20,849 bases of DNA from an uncultured Woeseiaceae bacterium (GCA_945787435.1 CALZHX010000155.1:1-20849); one strand, 5' to 3'. Shown: positions 7,137 to 15,781, numbered from the stretch's first letter. Made by a program: numbers and translations. Notes: generated by a model not told the origin, from the letters alone.

Positions 7137-7710
7137 AGCACTGCACCTCGCGTCGTCATCGCCGCGGCGCAAGGAGATTCTTGCGGCGCTGGGCCTGACG
7201 TTCAGCGTCGGCGGCGCCGATGTCGACGAGCAGCGACTGGACACGGAATCGGCCAGGGATATGGTGCTTCGTCTTGCGGTAGACAAGGCCATGGCGGGTG
7301 CTCCTGCCGGCGATGTCATCGTTATAGCTGCGGATACGCTGGTGGTGCTCGGCGACGATATTTTTGGCAAGCCAGGGAACGAGGACGATGCACTCGAAAT
7401 GCTGGGGCGGCTTTCGGGCCGCACGCACCAGGTGCTGACGGGGGTCGCCGTCTGGGCAGATGGGGAAATGCGATCGGCATTGTCGGCAACCGACGTGCAA
7501 TTTCGGGAAATCAGTCCTGACGAAGCGCTTGCATACTGGCAAAGTGGGGAGCCCTGCGACAAAGCGGGGGCGTATGCTATTCAGGGTCGCGGCGGCGTGT
7601 TTGTCGAGGCGATTTCCGGCAGCTACTCCGGCGTGGTCGGTCTGCCGGTATTTGAGACCGTGAAGTTATTGGAAGAAGCAGGAATAAAGGTTTTGGAGTC
7701 AGAGCCCTAG
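7075..7710 (+). CDS. maf: Maf-like nucleotide pyrophosphatase, YhdE (dTTP/UTP) type
   Basis: Maf proteins hydrolyse nucleoside triphosphates, often non-canonical ones, to monophosphate; the YhdE subgroup acts on dTTP and UTP. The family core is clear: LHLASSSPRRKEILAALGL, AADTLVVLGDDIFGKPGN, LSGRTHQVLTGVAV and GAYAIQGRGGVFVEAISGSYSGVVGLP, where YAIQG suggests the YhdE subgroup. The start is unsettled. The only ATG/GTG/TTG in frame before the core is TTG 7075, which adds about 16 atypical residues and overlaps rlmH by 62 nt. An ATC codon at 7123, 8 nt after an AAGG (7111-7114), would give 195 residues, the usual family length. The C-terminus and stop codon fall inside a REP-like palindrome (7695-7722). 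rng follows after 27 nt. Confidence 0.92.
   Translation: MPNRCIEHGRCSKVIPIIENKALHLASSSPRRKEILAALGLTFSVGGADVDEQRLDTESARDMVLRLAVDKAMAGAPAGDVIVIAADTLVVLGDDIFGKPGNEDDALEMLGRLSGRTHQVLTGVAVWADGEMRSALSATDVQFREISPDEALAYWQSGEPCDKAGAYAIQGRGGVFVEAISGSYSGVVGLPVFETVKLLEEAGIKVLESEP
7111..7114 (+). promoter_or_regulatory. Candidate ribosome binding site for maf
   Basis: AAGG lies inside the rlmH coding region, 8 nt before an in-frame ATC (7123). No ATG, GTG or TTG is available at that distance. If used, it would mark a rare ATC start; otherwise translation begins at TTG 7075. Confidence 0.25.
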
Positions 7711-7722
7711 GGCTCTGACCCC
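7695..7722. repeat. REP-like palindrome overlapping the maf stop codon
   Basis: The arms GTCAGAGCCC (7698-7707) and GGGCTCTGAC (7710-7719) are perfect reverse complements around a TA centre. One A:C mismatch further out is followed by two more G:C pairs (7695-7696 with 7721-7722). The result is a 22-nt perfect palindrome and a near-perfect 28-nt one. The maf stop TAG (7708-7710) lies at its centre. From memory, GGGGTCAGAGCCC-type palindromes recur in proteobacterial genomes near RAYT-type (REP-associated tyrosine transposase) genes. No T-run follows on either strand, so it is not a typical intrinsic terminator, though its RNA hairpin could protect the maf transcript end. Confidence 0.7.
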
Positions 7723-7737
7723 GGTACAACAATATTA

Positions 7738-9219
7738 ATGACTGACGAATCCCTAAAAGAAGAAATCCTGGTCAATGTGACGCCGAACGAGGTGCGGGCA
7801 GCTTTGCTCGAGAATGGCGTCCTGCAGGAGGTCTACATCGAGCGCTCGGCGCGTCGTGGCGTGATTAGCAACATCTATAAGGGTCGCGTGTCCAGGGTTC
7901 TGCCCGGCATGCAGGCGGCCTTCGTCGATATCGGCCTGCAGCGGACGGCATTTCTGCACGTTTCGGACATCGAGCAACCACGGAACGACGAAGATAGTGA
8001 CGATGTAGTGCCTGGCATTCGCGACCTCGTCAAAGAGGGCGAGGAACTGCTCGTGCAGGTCGTCAAAGACCCACTCGGCAACAAAGGCGCACGGCTGACC
8101 ACCTTCATCACGCTGCCATCGCGGCATCTTGTCTTACTCCCGAAAGGTGACAGCGTCGGTATCTCGGCGCGTATCGAGGACGATGAAGAGCGCGAACGCC
8201 TGCGCAGCATTGTCTCGGAACTTCTGGAGGAGGCAGACCTCGCCTGTGGCGCTATCGTACGCACGGTCGCGGAGGGTGCCGACGCCGATGAATTGCGGGC
8301 GGATCTCAAGTTCTTGCTCAAGCTGTGGAGCGTCGTTCAGGGACGGTGCAGCAAGACCCCGGTAAAAACACTGATACATGAGGATTTGTCGCTGCCGCTG
8401 CGGGTGCTGCGCGACCTCGTAACAAGTGATGTGGAACAGATCCTCGTCGATTCGAAACCGGACTTTGAGGCGATGCAGGAATTTGCCGAAACATTTTTGC
8501 CGCCAATTGCGCCCATGCTGGAGTTGTACCAGCGGCGCCGGCCCATTTTCGACCTGCACGGCATCGAAGATGATATTCGCAAGTCGCTTGATCGAAGTAT
8601 CCCTTTAAAATCAGGTGGTTATGTTATTTTCGATCAAACAGAGGCGATGACCACGATTGATGTGAACACCGGCGGCTATGTCGGCCATCGCAACCTTGAG
8701 GAGACGATCTACCGCACCAATCTTGAGGCGGCGGTGACGATCGCGCGGCAGCTTCGCCTTAGAAACCTCGGCGGCATCATTATTGTCGATTTCATCGACA
8801 TGGAAGAGCCGGGACACCGGGACAACGTGTTGCAGCTGCTGGAGCAGTCGATGGTTACAGACCATGCACGGCACCAGATCAGTCCTGTATCGCCTCTGGG
8901 CCTCGTCGAAATGACCCGTAAGCGAACGCGCGAAAGTTTGCAGCATATTCTCTGTGATGAGTGTCCAAGTTGTGAGGGCCGCGGCTTTGTACTGAGTGCC
9001 GAAACCGTGTGTTTTGAAGTATTTCGCGAGATCAGTCGCCAGTCGCGCCAGTTTGAGTTCAGCGAGGCGATGGTCCTGGCGCACCAGGACGTCATCGAGC
9101 TGTTGCTCGACGAACAGGCGCCCAGTCTGTCGACGCTGGAGGAACAGACCGGCAAGTCGATCAGGCTGCAGCCGGAAGCGTTATACCTTCAGGATCAGTT
9201 TGACGTCGTCCTGATGTAA
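7738..9219 (+). CDS. rng: Ribonuclease G
   Basis: RNase G is an endoribonuclease that matures the 5' end of 16S rRNA and cuts some mRNAs. The 493-residue length fits RNase G and not the much longer RNase E. The order is: N-terminal ILVNVTPNEVRAALLE, S1 RNA-binding domain (about 40-128, with GVISNIYKGRVSRVLPGMQAAFVDIG), 5' sensor and DNase I-like catalytic region with IDVNTGGYVG (Asp308) and IIIVDFIDM (Asp351), then the zinc-link CDECPSCEGRG with Cys409 and Cys412. Its ATG follows an AT-rich stretch with no good ribosome site. It lies between maf and yhdP, a conserved order. The REP-like palindrome separates it from maf. Confidence 0.97.
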   Translation: MTDESLKEEILVNVTPNEVRAALLENGVLQEVYIERSARRGVISNIYKGRVSRVLPGMQAAFVDIGLQRTAFLHVSDIEQPRNDEDSDDVVPGIRDLVKEGEELLVQVVKDPLGNKGARLTTFITLPSRHLVLLPKGDSVGISARIEDDEERERLRSIVSELLEEADLACGAIVRTVAEGADADELRADLKFLLKLWSVVQGRCSKTPVKTLIHEDLSLPLRVLRDLVTSDVEQILVDSKPDFEAMQEFAETFLPPIAPMLELYQRRRPIFDLHGIEDDIRKSLDRSIPLKSGGYVIFDQTEAMTTIDVNTGGYVGHRNLEETIYRTNLEAAVTIARQLRLRNLGGIIIVDFIDMEEPGHRDNVLQLLEQSMVTDHARHQISPVSPLGLVEMTRKRTRESLQHILCDECPSCEGRGFVLSAETVCFEVFREISRQSRQFEFSEAMVLAHQDVIELLLDEQAPSLSTLEEQTGKSIRLQPEALYLQDQFDVVLM

Positions 9220-9241
9220 CAGCGTGCACGCACAGTAGCCT

Positions 9242-12200
9242 ATGAACAGTATTCTGAAACGGATTATCAAGTTCCTTGCCTACCTGGCCGGTGGCATCGT
9301 AATCCTGCTCGCAATTGCAGTCGGGCTGTTTCGGCTGTTCCTGCCGCGGCTGCCCGAATACCAGGAAGACATCAAAGGCTGGGCGAGTGCGGCTATCGGG
9401 ATGTCCGTCGAATTTTCGGGCATGGACGCGCGCTGGGGATTGAGCGGCCCGGAAATCGAATTCTACAATGCCGAACTGATCTCTCCCGAGACGATGGCTC
9501 GCATTATTGCTGCCGACCAGGTCAGCGTCGGTGTGGCGCTCAGCAACCTGGTGTTCGATCGCAAGGCCGTTGTTGACCGGGTCGTTGTCCGCGATACGAG
9601 CATCGAGGTCCGACAGCTCGAAAATGGCACCTGGGTCGTGCAGGGCAGCCCCATCGACCAACTTTTGCCGGCGCGTAGCGCGGCCCCGAGTGCGACTGCG
9701 GGCGACGGTCTCGGCCCCATCGAAATCAGGCTGCAGGACATTGATGTGCATTTCCTGCAGCCGGGCGATGAGCGGCCCAAGACCTTCGAGATTCCGGCTC
9801 TCTCGGTCAGCCGCGACGACGTGCGCATGGCCATTGACGCAGATGTCGAGCTGCCCGAGATCCTCGGCGACAGCCTGACGGTCCTGGCGACGCAAATATT
9901 GTCAGGCCCGGTCGAAGAGCGCAGCTGGGACGTCGATGTCGACCTCGACGGTGTGAGGCTGGCAGGTGTATCGGCCATGCAGCCTTATGAGCCCGCGAAG
10001 TTCCAGTCAGGGCGTGGCGATGTAAAATTGTCGATTCAAATTGCAGACCGGCGGGTGCGAAGCGCTAGCGTCGATCTCGACGTCAGAAACGTCTCTATCG
10101 CGACACTTTCCGACCTGGCCGTGACTGGCCGCTTCGAATTTCTTGGCGATAAAGATGGCTGGCTCGTTGCGGCGAACGAATTTCAGGCCACAACACCGGC
10201 AGGCGAATGGCCAGAGACATCTCTTCGATTCGAGACTGGCACCAATGACGAAGGCAAGATCGTCATGGTCGATGTGCAAGCCTCCTATCTGAACTTCGCG
10301 GATGCCGCTGTTGCTATTCCATGGCTCAACGAACAGCAACGTGGAATGCTGAGCGAGTTCGACCCAAGTGGCGTGGTTCGAGATCTCGAGGTCATGCTCA
10401 GTGACCTCGATACCGACACGCCGCAGTTCAATATTTCGGCTGAGCTCGACGATGTTGGTGTTGCGGCATTCGAAAAACGCCCGGGCGTGCGCGGATTCTC
10501 GGGACGCCTGCGCGCAGATCGCTCGAGCGGCCGCCTCGAAATCGATACCGACAATCTTGTCGTTACGGCACCCGGCATTCTCGGTCTCCCGATCGGATTT
10601 GACACCACATCGGGAACCGTCATCTGGCGGCGCAGCAATGAACGCACGACCGTTCTTTCCGACAGCATCGTGTTGCGCAACGAGTTTTTCGAGAATGAGA
10701 CGAGTGTAGAAGTCCTGATAACCGATGGCGAAACGAGACCATTCGTCGACCTTGAAAGTACATTTAGCGTTGCCGACATAGCGGTGGCGCGCGAGTACGT
10801 GCCGTATATGGAGAAGCGGCCGCGCATGAGTCAGTGGTTCCGGGAAGGACTGGTGTCAGGCAGCATACCGAGCGGTAATGCGCGCCTCTACGGCCCGTTG
10901 GACAAGTGGCCATTCGACAACGGTGAGGGACAGTTCCTGATCGAAGGTAATGTGCGCGATGCGGTCGTTGTTTATCAGCCGAAGTGGCCAGCCGCCAGGG
11001 TCGTCGAGGCTGACGTCGTTGTCGAGAACATGAGTCTGCGCTCGGAGCGCAGTCATATCATCAACACAGGCACCGTCGTGCGGAATGCTAAACTCGAGAT
11101 TGCCGATTTCCGGAATCCATTCCTCACAGTCAGTGCTGACGGGACGGGAACGCTCGAGGCCTTACGCCAACTGTCAATCCAGAGTCCTATTGGCGAGATG
11201 TTTGGTGGGCAGCTGGAAAAAATCACAGTGTCAGGCGCCGCAAGCCTCGGTCTCGATCTCAATGTTCCGATTCGGGACTGGGAGAGCTTTTCGTTCACCG
11301 CCCGGCTGCAGGCACAGGATGGCACTCTGCAGATGGAGGGTTTCAGTGCACCGCTGACCGATATGAACGGATTTGTCACTATTGAGCGCTTTGACATCAG
11401 CAGTGACGCGCTCACAGCCACATTCCTCGGCAAACCGGTCTCGGTTGAACTGTCCCAGGCCCCGGAGTCCATGCCCAACTACCGGGTGATCGCAGATGCG
11501 AGCGGTAGTGCAACCGCAGAGGCGCTGGCGACTGAACTCGGATTGCCTCTCTCGGACAGGGTAACGGGCGAATCTGGTTTTTCGGCGCGCTTGTTATTCC
11601 CGCGTGGCAAGGTTGAAGATCCGTCACCGTTCACGATCCAGATCGCGAGTGACCTGCAGGGCTTCGTTGTCGACCTGCCGCGACCGTTAGGAAAAACGGC
11701 GGACCAGGTCGTTGATTTCGGGGCCTCGATTCTCCTGCCCAGAGGCGGCGAGCTTGTAGAGACTACAGGTGTGGCAGGCGACGTATTCTCATGGCAGGTC
11801 GCGATCACGAAGCAGGAAGACCAGTGGGACATCGATCGGGGTCTGGTTGCGTTCGGCGTCGATACAGAGGTTGAGTCGATTCCCGAGACGCGCGGGCTGC
11901 ACCTGCGAGGCAACACCGACTACGTTAACGTGCGGCGCTGGTTCGAACAGGCGCGCAAGTCCGATAGCAAGATGGGCATGGTCGAGCGTGTGCGCACCGT
12001 CGACCTGACGGTCGGCAATTTGCACGTGCTTGGCCAACACCTTGTGGACCATCGAATACAGCTGGAAAGAAGCGCGCGTGACTGGCACGTGCAAGTAGAC
12101 GGAGATGACGTTGTTGCAACAACAGTTATTCCGTACGACTTCAACTCCGGGCGGCCCATAGTGGTTGAGGCCGAGCGGCTGGTACTACCCGGCGATGAAA

Positions 12201-13105
12201 CGGAAACCGAGCTACCACCGGCAAATGTCGACCCACGCGACCTGCCGCCGATTTCGATCGTCTCGCAGGACACAGCATTCGGCAGTCGCCACTTTGGCAG
12301 TCTCGAGGCGACGTTCTCGCGCACGGCGGACGGTCTTGAGTCGGAAATGCTGACCGCCAACGATGAGACGTTCGAAATCATCGGTACCGGCAAATGGGTC
12401 GTCGATGAAACGGACCCGGCTGGCCACCGCAGCTCAATTACGGCATCACTGACGAGTACCGATGTGAAAGCGACGATGACGAGGCTCGACTACGAGCCGG
12501 GTATCGTCGGCGATGACCTGTCGATGCTGCTCGACTTGAGCTGGTCGGGAGGCCCGAACGAAAAAATGCTGGAATCGATCGACGGCCAGGTCAAGGTCCG
12601 TATCGGTACAGGCCAACTCGAAGAGGTGAAGCCGGGCGCTGGCCGCGTCTTTGGGCTCATGAGTATTGCAGCTCTGCCGCGGCGTCTGTCGCTGGATTTC
12701 CGTGACGTGTTCGGCAAAGGGTTTGGCTTCGACAAGATTCAGGGCACGTTCGCGCTGGTCGATGGCAACGCGTACACCTGCAACCTCTCGCTTGAGAGTC
12801 CGGCGGCCGACATCGGTATCATCGGCAGGGCAGGTCTCGTGACGCGTGACTATGAGCAGATGGCTGTAGTTAGCGCCAGCTTTGGCAATGCGTTACCGAT
12901 TGCAGGTGCGCTGGTTGCGGGTCCACAGGTTGCAGCGGCGTTGCTGATTTTCTCGCAGATTTTCAAGAAGCCACTGCAGGAAGTCACGCAGGTGTACTAC
13001 GGCATCGGGGGCACTTTTGATGAGCCAATTATTGAGGCGGCGACGGCTGAAGTTTTCGCGCTGAGCGGTGCAATGACGGGTTGCATCGATAAGGACGATT
13101 CATAG
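9242..13105 (+). CDS. yhdP: YhdP family AsmA-like envelope protein
   Basis: The 1287-residue product is close to E. coli YhdP in length. YhdP is one of the AsmA-like proteins (with TamB and YdbH) thought to carry phospholipids from the inner to the outer membrane. A single transmembrane helix at about 10-33 anchors it in the inner membrane. The rest is a long, beta-rich periplasmic chain that should form a lipid-lined groove. Family-like segments include LPEYQEDIKGWASAAIG near the start, VEFSGMDARWGLSGPEI (about 56-72), and a C-terminal region with GAGRVFGLMSIAALPRRLSLDFRDVF, as expected for the AsmA C-terminal domain. It follows rng by 22 nt and precedes the hydrolase gene by 6 nt. No frameshift is seen along its length. 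Confidence 0.95.
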   Translation: MNSILKRIIKFLAYLAGGIVILLAIAVGLFRLFLPRLPEYQEDIKGWASAAIGMSVEFSGMDARWGLSGPEIEFYNAELISPETMARIIAADQVSVGVALSNLVFDRKAVVDRVVVRDTSIEVRQLENGTWVVQGSPIDQLLPARSAAPSATAGDGLGPIEIRLQDIDVHFLQPGDERPKTFEIPALSVSRDDVRMAIDADVELPEILGDSLTVLATQILSGPVEERSWDVDVDLDGVRLAGVSAMQPYEPAKFQSGRGDVKLSIQIADRRVRSASVDLDVRNVSIATLSDLAVTGRFEFLGDKDGWLVAANEFQATTPAGEWPETSLRFETGTNDEGKIVMVDVQASYLNFADAAVAIPWLNEQQRGMLSEFDPSGVVRDLEVMLSDLDTDTPQFNISAELDDVGVAAFEKRPGVRGFSGRLRADRSSGRLEIDTDNLVVTAPGILGLPIGFDTTSGTVIWRRSNERTTVLSDSIVLRNEFFENETSVEVLITDGETRPFVDLESTFSVADIAVAREYVPYMEKRPRMSQWFREGLVSGSIPSGNARLYGPLDKWPFDNGEGQFLIEGNVRDAVVVYQPKWPAARVVEADVVVENMSLRSERSHIINTGTVVRNAKLEIADFRNPFLTVSADGTGTLEALRQLSIQSPIGEMFGGQLEKITVSGAASLGLDLNVPIRDWESFSFTARLQAQDGTLQMEGFSAPLTDMNGFVTIERFDISSDALTATFLGKPVSVELSQAPESMPNYRVIADASGSATAEALATELGLPLSDRVTGESGFSARLLFPRGKVEDPSPFTIQIASDLQGFVVDLPRPLGKTADQVVDFGASILLPRGGELVETTGVAGDVFSWQVAITKQEDQWDIDRGLVAFGVDTEVESIPETRGLHLRGNTDYVNVRRWFEQARKSDSKMGMVERVRTVDLTVGNLHVLGQHLVDHRIQLERSARDWHVQVDGDDVVATTVIPYDFNSGRPIVVEAERLVLPGDETETELPPANVDPRDLPPISIVSQDTAFGSRHFGSLEATFSRTADGLESEMLTANDETFEIIGTGKWVVDETDPAGHRSSITASLTSTDVKATMTRLDYEPGIVGDDLSMLLDLSWSGGPNEKMLESIDGQVKVRIGTGQLEEVKPGAGRVFGLMSIAALPRRLSLDFRDVFGKGFGFDKIQGTFALVDGNAYTCNLSLESPAADIGIIGRAGLVTRDYEQMAVVSASFGNALPIAGALVAGPQVAAALLIFSQIFKKPLQEVTQVYYGIGGTFDEPIIEAATAEVFALSGAMTGCIDKDDS

Positions 13106-13111
13106 CAGACA

Positions 13112-13918
13112 ATGCGAGTCGCGGCGATTCAAATGAACAGCCAGTCGGATGTGCAGGGAAACCTGCGGCTTGCCGACAAACTGCTCGCTGGCGCTGCAGC
13201 AGACGGTTGCAGGCTTGCCGTGTTGCCCGAGAATTTTGCGTTGATGCCAGAGAAGGGCCGCGACAAGGCCAGCTTCGCTGAAGAGGAAGGCGATGGCCCG
13301 ATCCAGGCCTTTCTCGCGGATGCCGCGAGGCGGTATGGCCTGTGGATTGTGGCCGGCAGCATGCCGCTACGCTCACCCGAGCCCGAGCGTGTCTATGGTG
13401 GATGTCCTGTGTATGACACCGATGGTGTGCAGCAAGCGGTGTACCGCAAGATTCACCTTTTTGATGTCAAGTTGCCCGATCATGAAGAGTCCTACCAGGA
13501 GTCGTGGTCAATGTACCCGGGCAGCGAGCCGGTTACGGTGGCTACGCCCGCCGGGCGCATCGGGCTGACTATCTGCTATGACGTTCGCTTTCCGGAGTTG
13601 TACAGAACGCTCGTCGACGACGGTGCGACGTTTTTCACCGTTCCGGCAGCTTTCACGAAATTGACGGGCGAAGCCCACTGGTTGACGCTGCTGCGCGCCC
13701 GCGCGATAGAAAATCTGGCTTACGTCGTCGCACCCGGGCAATATGGTGAGCATCCAGACAATCGGGCGACGTACGGACACTCGGTGATCATCAATCCGTG
13801 GGGCAAAGTGCTCGCGGAACAGGCCGAGGGGAACTGCTTCGTCGCCGCTGACATAGATCCGGATCTGCCGGCGAAATTGCGTGGCGAGTTTCCGGCGCTC
13901 ACTAACCGACGACTATGA
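13112..13918 (+). CDS. Carbon-nitrogen hydrolase, Nit1/deaminated glutathione amidase type
   Basis: The 268-residue product is a nitrilase-superfamily amidase. The catalytic triad is visible: Glu40 (AVLPENFAL), Lys113 (YRKIHLFDV) and Cys155 (ICYDVRFPELY). The KIHLFDVKLPDHEESYQES and LRARAIENLAYVVAPGQYGEH segments resemble the Nit1 branch, whose members repair glutathione by removing the amide of deaminated glutathione. That substrate is inferred from the branch, not shown. The ATG is 6 nt after the yhdP stop, and the end overlaps tldD by 4 nt (ATGA). The yhdP-hydrolase-tldD arrangement recurs in gammaproteobacteria, so the gene is not an insertion. Confidence 0.93.
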   Translation: MRVAAIQMNSQSDVQGNLRLADKLLAGAAADGCRLAVLPENFALMPEKGRDKASFAEEEGDGPIQAFLADAARRYGLWIVAGSMPLRSPEPERVYGGCPVYDTDGVQQAVYRKIHLFDVKLPDHEESYQESWSMYPGSEPVTVATPAGRIGLTICYDVRFPELYRTLVDDGATFFTVPAAFTKLTGEAHWLTLLRARAIENLAYVVAPGQYGEHPDNRATYGHSVIINPWGKVLAEQAEGNCFVAADIDPDLPAKLRGEFPALTNRRL

Positions 13919-15363
13919 GCCAAACTGACAACTCAATTAGTTCCGTGATGACCCGCATGCTCGAACCCGTAGGGCTCGACGAAGGACACCTGAGCAAGAC
14001 GCTAGGCTCGATGATGCAGGGTGGCGTGGACTATGCGGACCTGTATTTTCAGGTCAGCCGCCAGGAAAGCTGGACCGTCGAGGATCGCATCATCCGGGAG
14101 GGCAGCTTCAGTCTCGACCAGGGTGTCGGGGTTCGCGCTGTCAGCGGCGAGAAAACCGGCCTGGCATATTCCGACGAGCTGGTCCTGCCCGCACTCGAAC
14201 ACGCGGCAGGCGCTGCTCGTGCAATAGCCCGCCAGGGCGAGAGCAAGGCTCTGCAGGCGTGGCAGCGAACGGATTCGCCATTGCTGTACCCGGCCATCGA
14301 CCCGTTAGTCAGCATAAGCGACGAACAAAAGACCACGTTGCTGGCCGACATCGAGGCGAAAACCAGGGACCTGGACAGCCGCATCGAACAGGTCATCATC
14401 AGCCTCTCGAGCAGTCAGGATCTGGTACTAATCGCCGCTTCCGACGGCACATTGGCGTCCGATGTACGTCCACTCGTGCGCCTGAATGTCAGCGTAATCC
14501 TCGAGCAGGACGGTCGCCGTGAGCAGGGTTATGCAGGTGGCGGTGCACGGGCCGATCTCAATTATTTTTTGTCCGGTGGCGTGCCTATGGAGTTTGCGCG
14601 TGAGGCCGTGCGCCAGGCGGTCGTTCAACTGGAGGCTGTCGCGGCGCCGGCCGGCATGATGCCGGTCGTTCTCGGCTCGGGCTGGCCCGGCATATTGCTG
14701 CACGAAGCGGTTGGCCATGGTCTTGAGGGTGACTTCAATCGCAAGGGCACGTCAGCATTCTCGGGACGGGTTGGCGAGAAAGTCGCACCCGAAAATTGCA
14801 CGATCGTAGATGATGGAACATTGCCCGATCGACGCGGATCACTCGCGGTGGACGACGAAGGCACTCCAGGCAAATACAACGTGCTGGTCGAGAATGGAGT
14901 CCTCAAGGGCTATATGCAGGACAAACTCAACGCGCGCCTTATGGGCGTCGAACCGACCGGCAATGGCCGTCGTGAGTCCTACGCCTGTATGCCGATGCCG
15001 CGCATGACCAACACCTACATGCTGGCTGGCCCGGACAATCCGGAAGACATCATCGCTTCGGTCGACAATGGCCTTTATGCCCCTAACTTCGGTGGTGGTC
15101 AGGTCGATATCACGTCTGGCAAATTTGTGTTTTCCGCGAGCGAGGCCTACCTGATTGAGAACGGCAAGATCACGACGCCGGTTAAAGGCGCCATGCTGAT
15201 CGGCGACGGACCCGAAGTGCTGACGCAGATATCGATGATCGGCAACGACCTTGCGCTCGATTCCGGTGTTGGAACCTGCGGCAAGGAAGGGCAGTCAGTT
15301 CCCGTCGGAGTTGGCCAGCCAACCCTCAAGATCGACGAACTCACCGTGGGCGGTACTGGGTAG
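13915..15363 (+). CDS. tldD: Metalloprotease TldD
   Basis: TldD is the catalytic half of the TldD-TldE (PmbA) protease. It degrades unfolded peptides and, in some bacteria, trims leaders of modified peptides such as microcin B17, and helps degrade the CcdA antitoxin. The 482-residue product has the zinc motif HEAVGH (263-268), set in LGSGWPGILLHEAVGHGLEGD and followed by FNRKGTSAFSGRVGEKVAP. Near the C-terminus lie GKFVFSASEAYLIENGKI and GKEGQSVPVGVGQPTLKI, both typical. The ATG overlaps the preceding stop. The partner gene pmbA lies about 4.1 kb downstream, on the same strand. A large hairpin with a T-run follows directly and probably ends the transcript. Confidence 0.97.
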   Translation: MSQTDNSISSVMTRMLEPVGLDEGHLSKTLGSMMQGGVDYADLYFQVSRQESWTVEDRIIREGSFSLDQGVGVRAVSGEKTGLAYSDELVLPALEHAAGAARAIARQGESKALQAWQRTDSPLLYPAIDPLVSISDEQKTTLLADIEAKTRDLDSRIEQVIISLSSSQDLVLIAASDGTLASDVRPLVRLNVSVILEQDGRREQGYAGGGARADLNYFLSGGVPMEFAREAVRQAVVQLEAVAAPAGMMPVVLGSGWPGILLHEAVGHGLEGDFNRKGTSAFSGRVGEKVAPENCTIVDDGTLPDRRGSLAVDDEGTPGKYNVLVENGVLKGYMQDKLNARLMGVEPTGNGRRESYACMPMPRMTNTYMLAGPDNPEDIIASVDNGLYAPNFGGGQVDITSGKFVFSASEAYLIENGKITTPVKGAMLIGDGPEVLTQISMIGNDLALDSGVGTCGKEGQSVPVGVGQPTLKIDELTVGGTG

Positions 15364-15365
15364 AA

Positions 15366-15458
15366 AAAGCCGACAGCCAGCATATTCGTTGGCTGCATGG
15401 CTCGCTGCGCTGCGCTTTACTTCCGCCAACGAATATCCTGCCCGCCGGCTTTCTTTTT
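15366..15458 (+). terminator. Large inverted repeat, probable terminator after tldD
   Basis: The arms 15378-15395 (CAGCATATTCGTTGGCTG) and 15423-15440 (CCGCCAACGAATATCCTG) pair at 16 of 18 positions, including 12 in a row. An outer stem pairs AAAGCCG (15366-15372) with CGGCTTT (15446-15452), followed by CTTTTT (15453-15458). The 27-nt loop is rich in GCTGCGC. The structure starts 3 nt after the tldD stop and ends in a T-run, as an intrinsic terminator would. Its size and the long central stem are more than termination needs, so it may be a dispersed palindromic element that was recruited as one. Confidence 0.65.
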
Positions 15459-15561
15459 ACATAACTGGATTTCGGTGGAGTTCGCATTTGACATTGTGAG
15501 GTTGTTCACCGAATTGGGCTTATGTTCGATGTAGTGTTCGTTTGTCTTTTCAAGGAACGAG

Positions 15562-15741
15562 ATGATGGCTTTCGAAACAACAATTACCGAGAATGATCTG
15601 GACGCCAATTCGCAGAAAGCCGTGCAGGGACTGCGCGCCGACGGTCACGATTCCGAGCCCGATCTTACCGTTGACGGTCTTTCAGACTCGATTTTGTCGC
15701 GAATTCTGGGCCTGTTCGGTATCGGGCGCTCCAAACGCTGA
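15562..15741 (+). CDS. Small protein of unknown function (58-59 residues)
   Basis: The frame opens with two consecutive ATG codons (15562 and 15565) and ends with TGA at 15739-15741. An AAGGA at 15552-15556 gives 5 or 8 nt spacing, so it is probably translated, most likely from the second ATG. Residues 1-40 are acidic and polar (AFETTITENDLDANSQ..., DGHDSEPDLTVDGL). The last 18 or so residues (SDSILSRILGLFGIGRSKR) form an amphipathic helix that ends basic, as in membrane-associating tails. It has no cysteine. It lies 198 nt after tldD, beyond the terminator-like hairpin, so it probably has its own promoter; TTGACA at 15488-15493 has no good -10 at the usual spacing. I do not recognise the family. 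Confidence 0.6.
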   Translation: MMAFETTITENDLDANSQKAVQGLRADGHDSEPDLTVDGLSDSILSRILGLFGIGRSKR

Positions 15742-15781
15742 GCGACTCCCGGAGGTCCCCTCCCACCCATAGTGACTGGAC

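Noticed and set aside
9161..9895. 244-codon minus-strand frame inside yhdP
   Set aside because: It is antisense to the end of rng and the start of yhdP, with no domain-like pattern.
15382..15436. Integron attC site
   Set aside because: The arms contain GTTGGC and GCCAAC, but in the reverse order and orientation from attC core sites. No integrase or cassette array is present.
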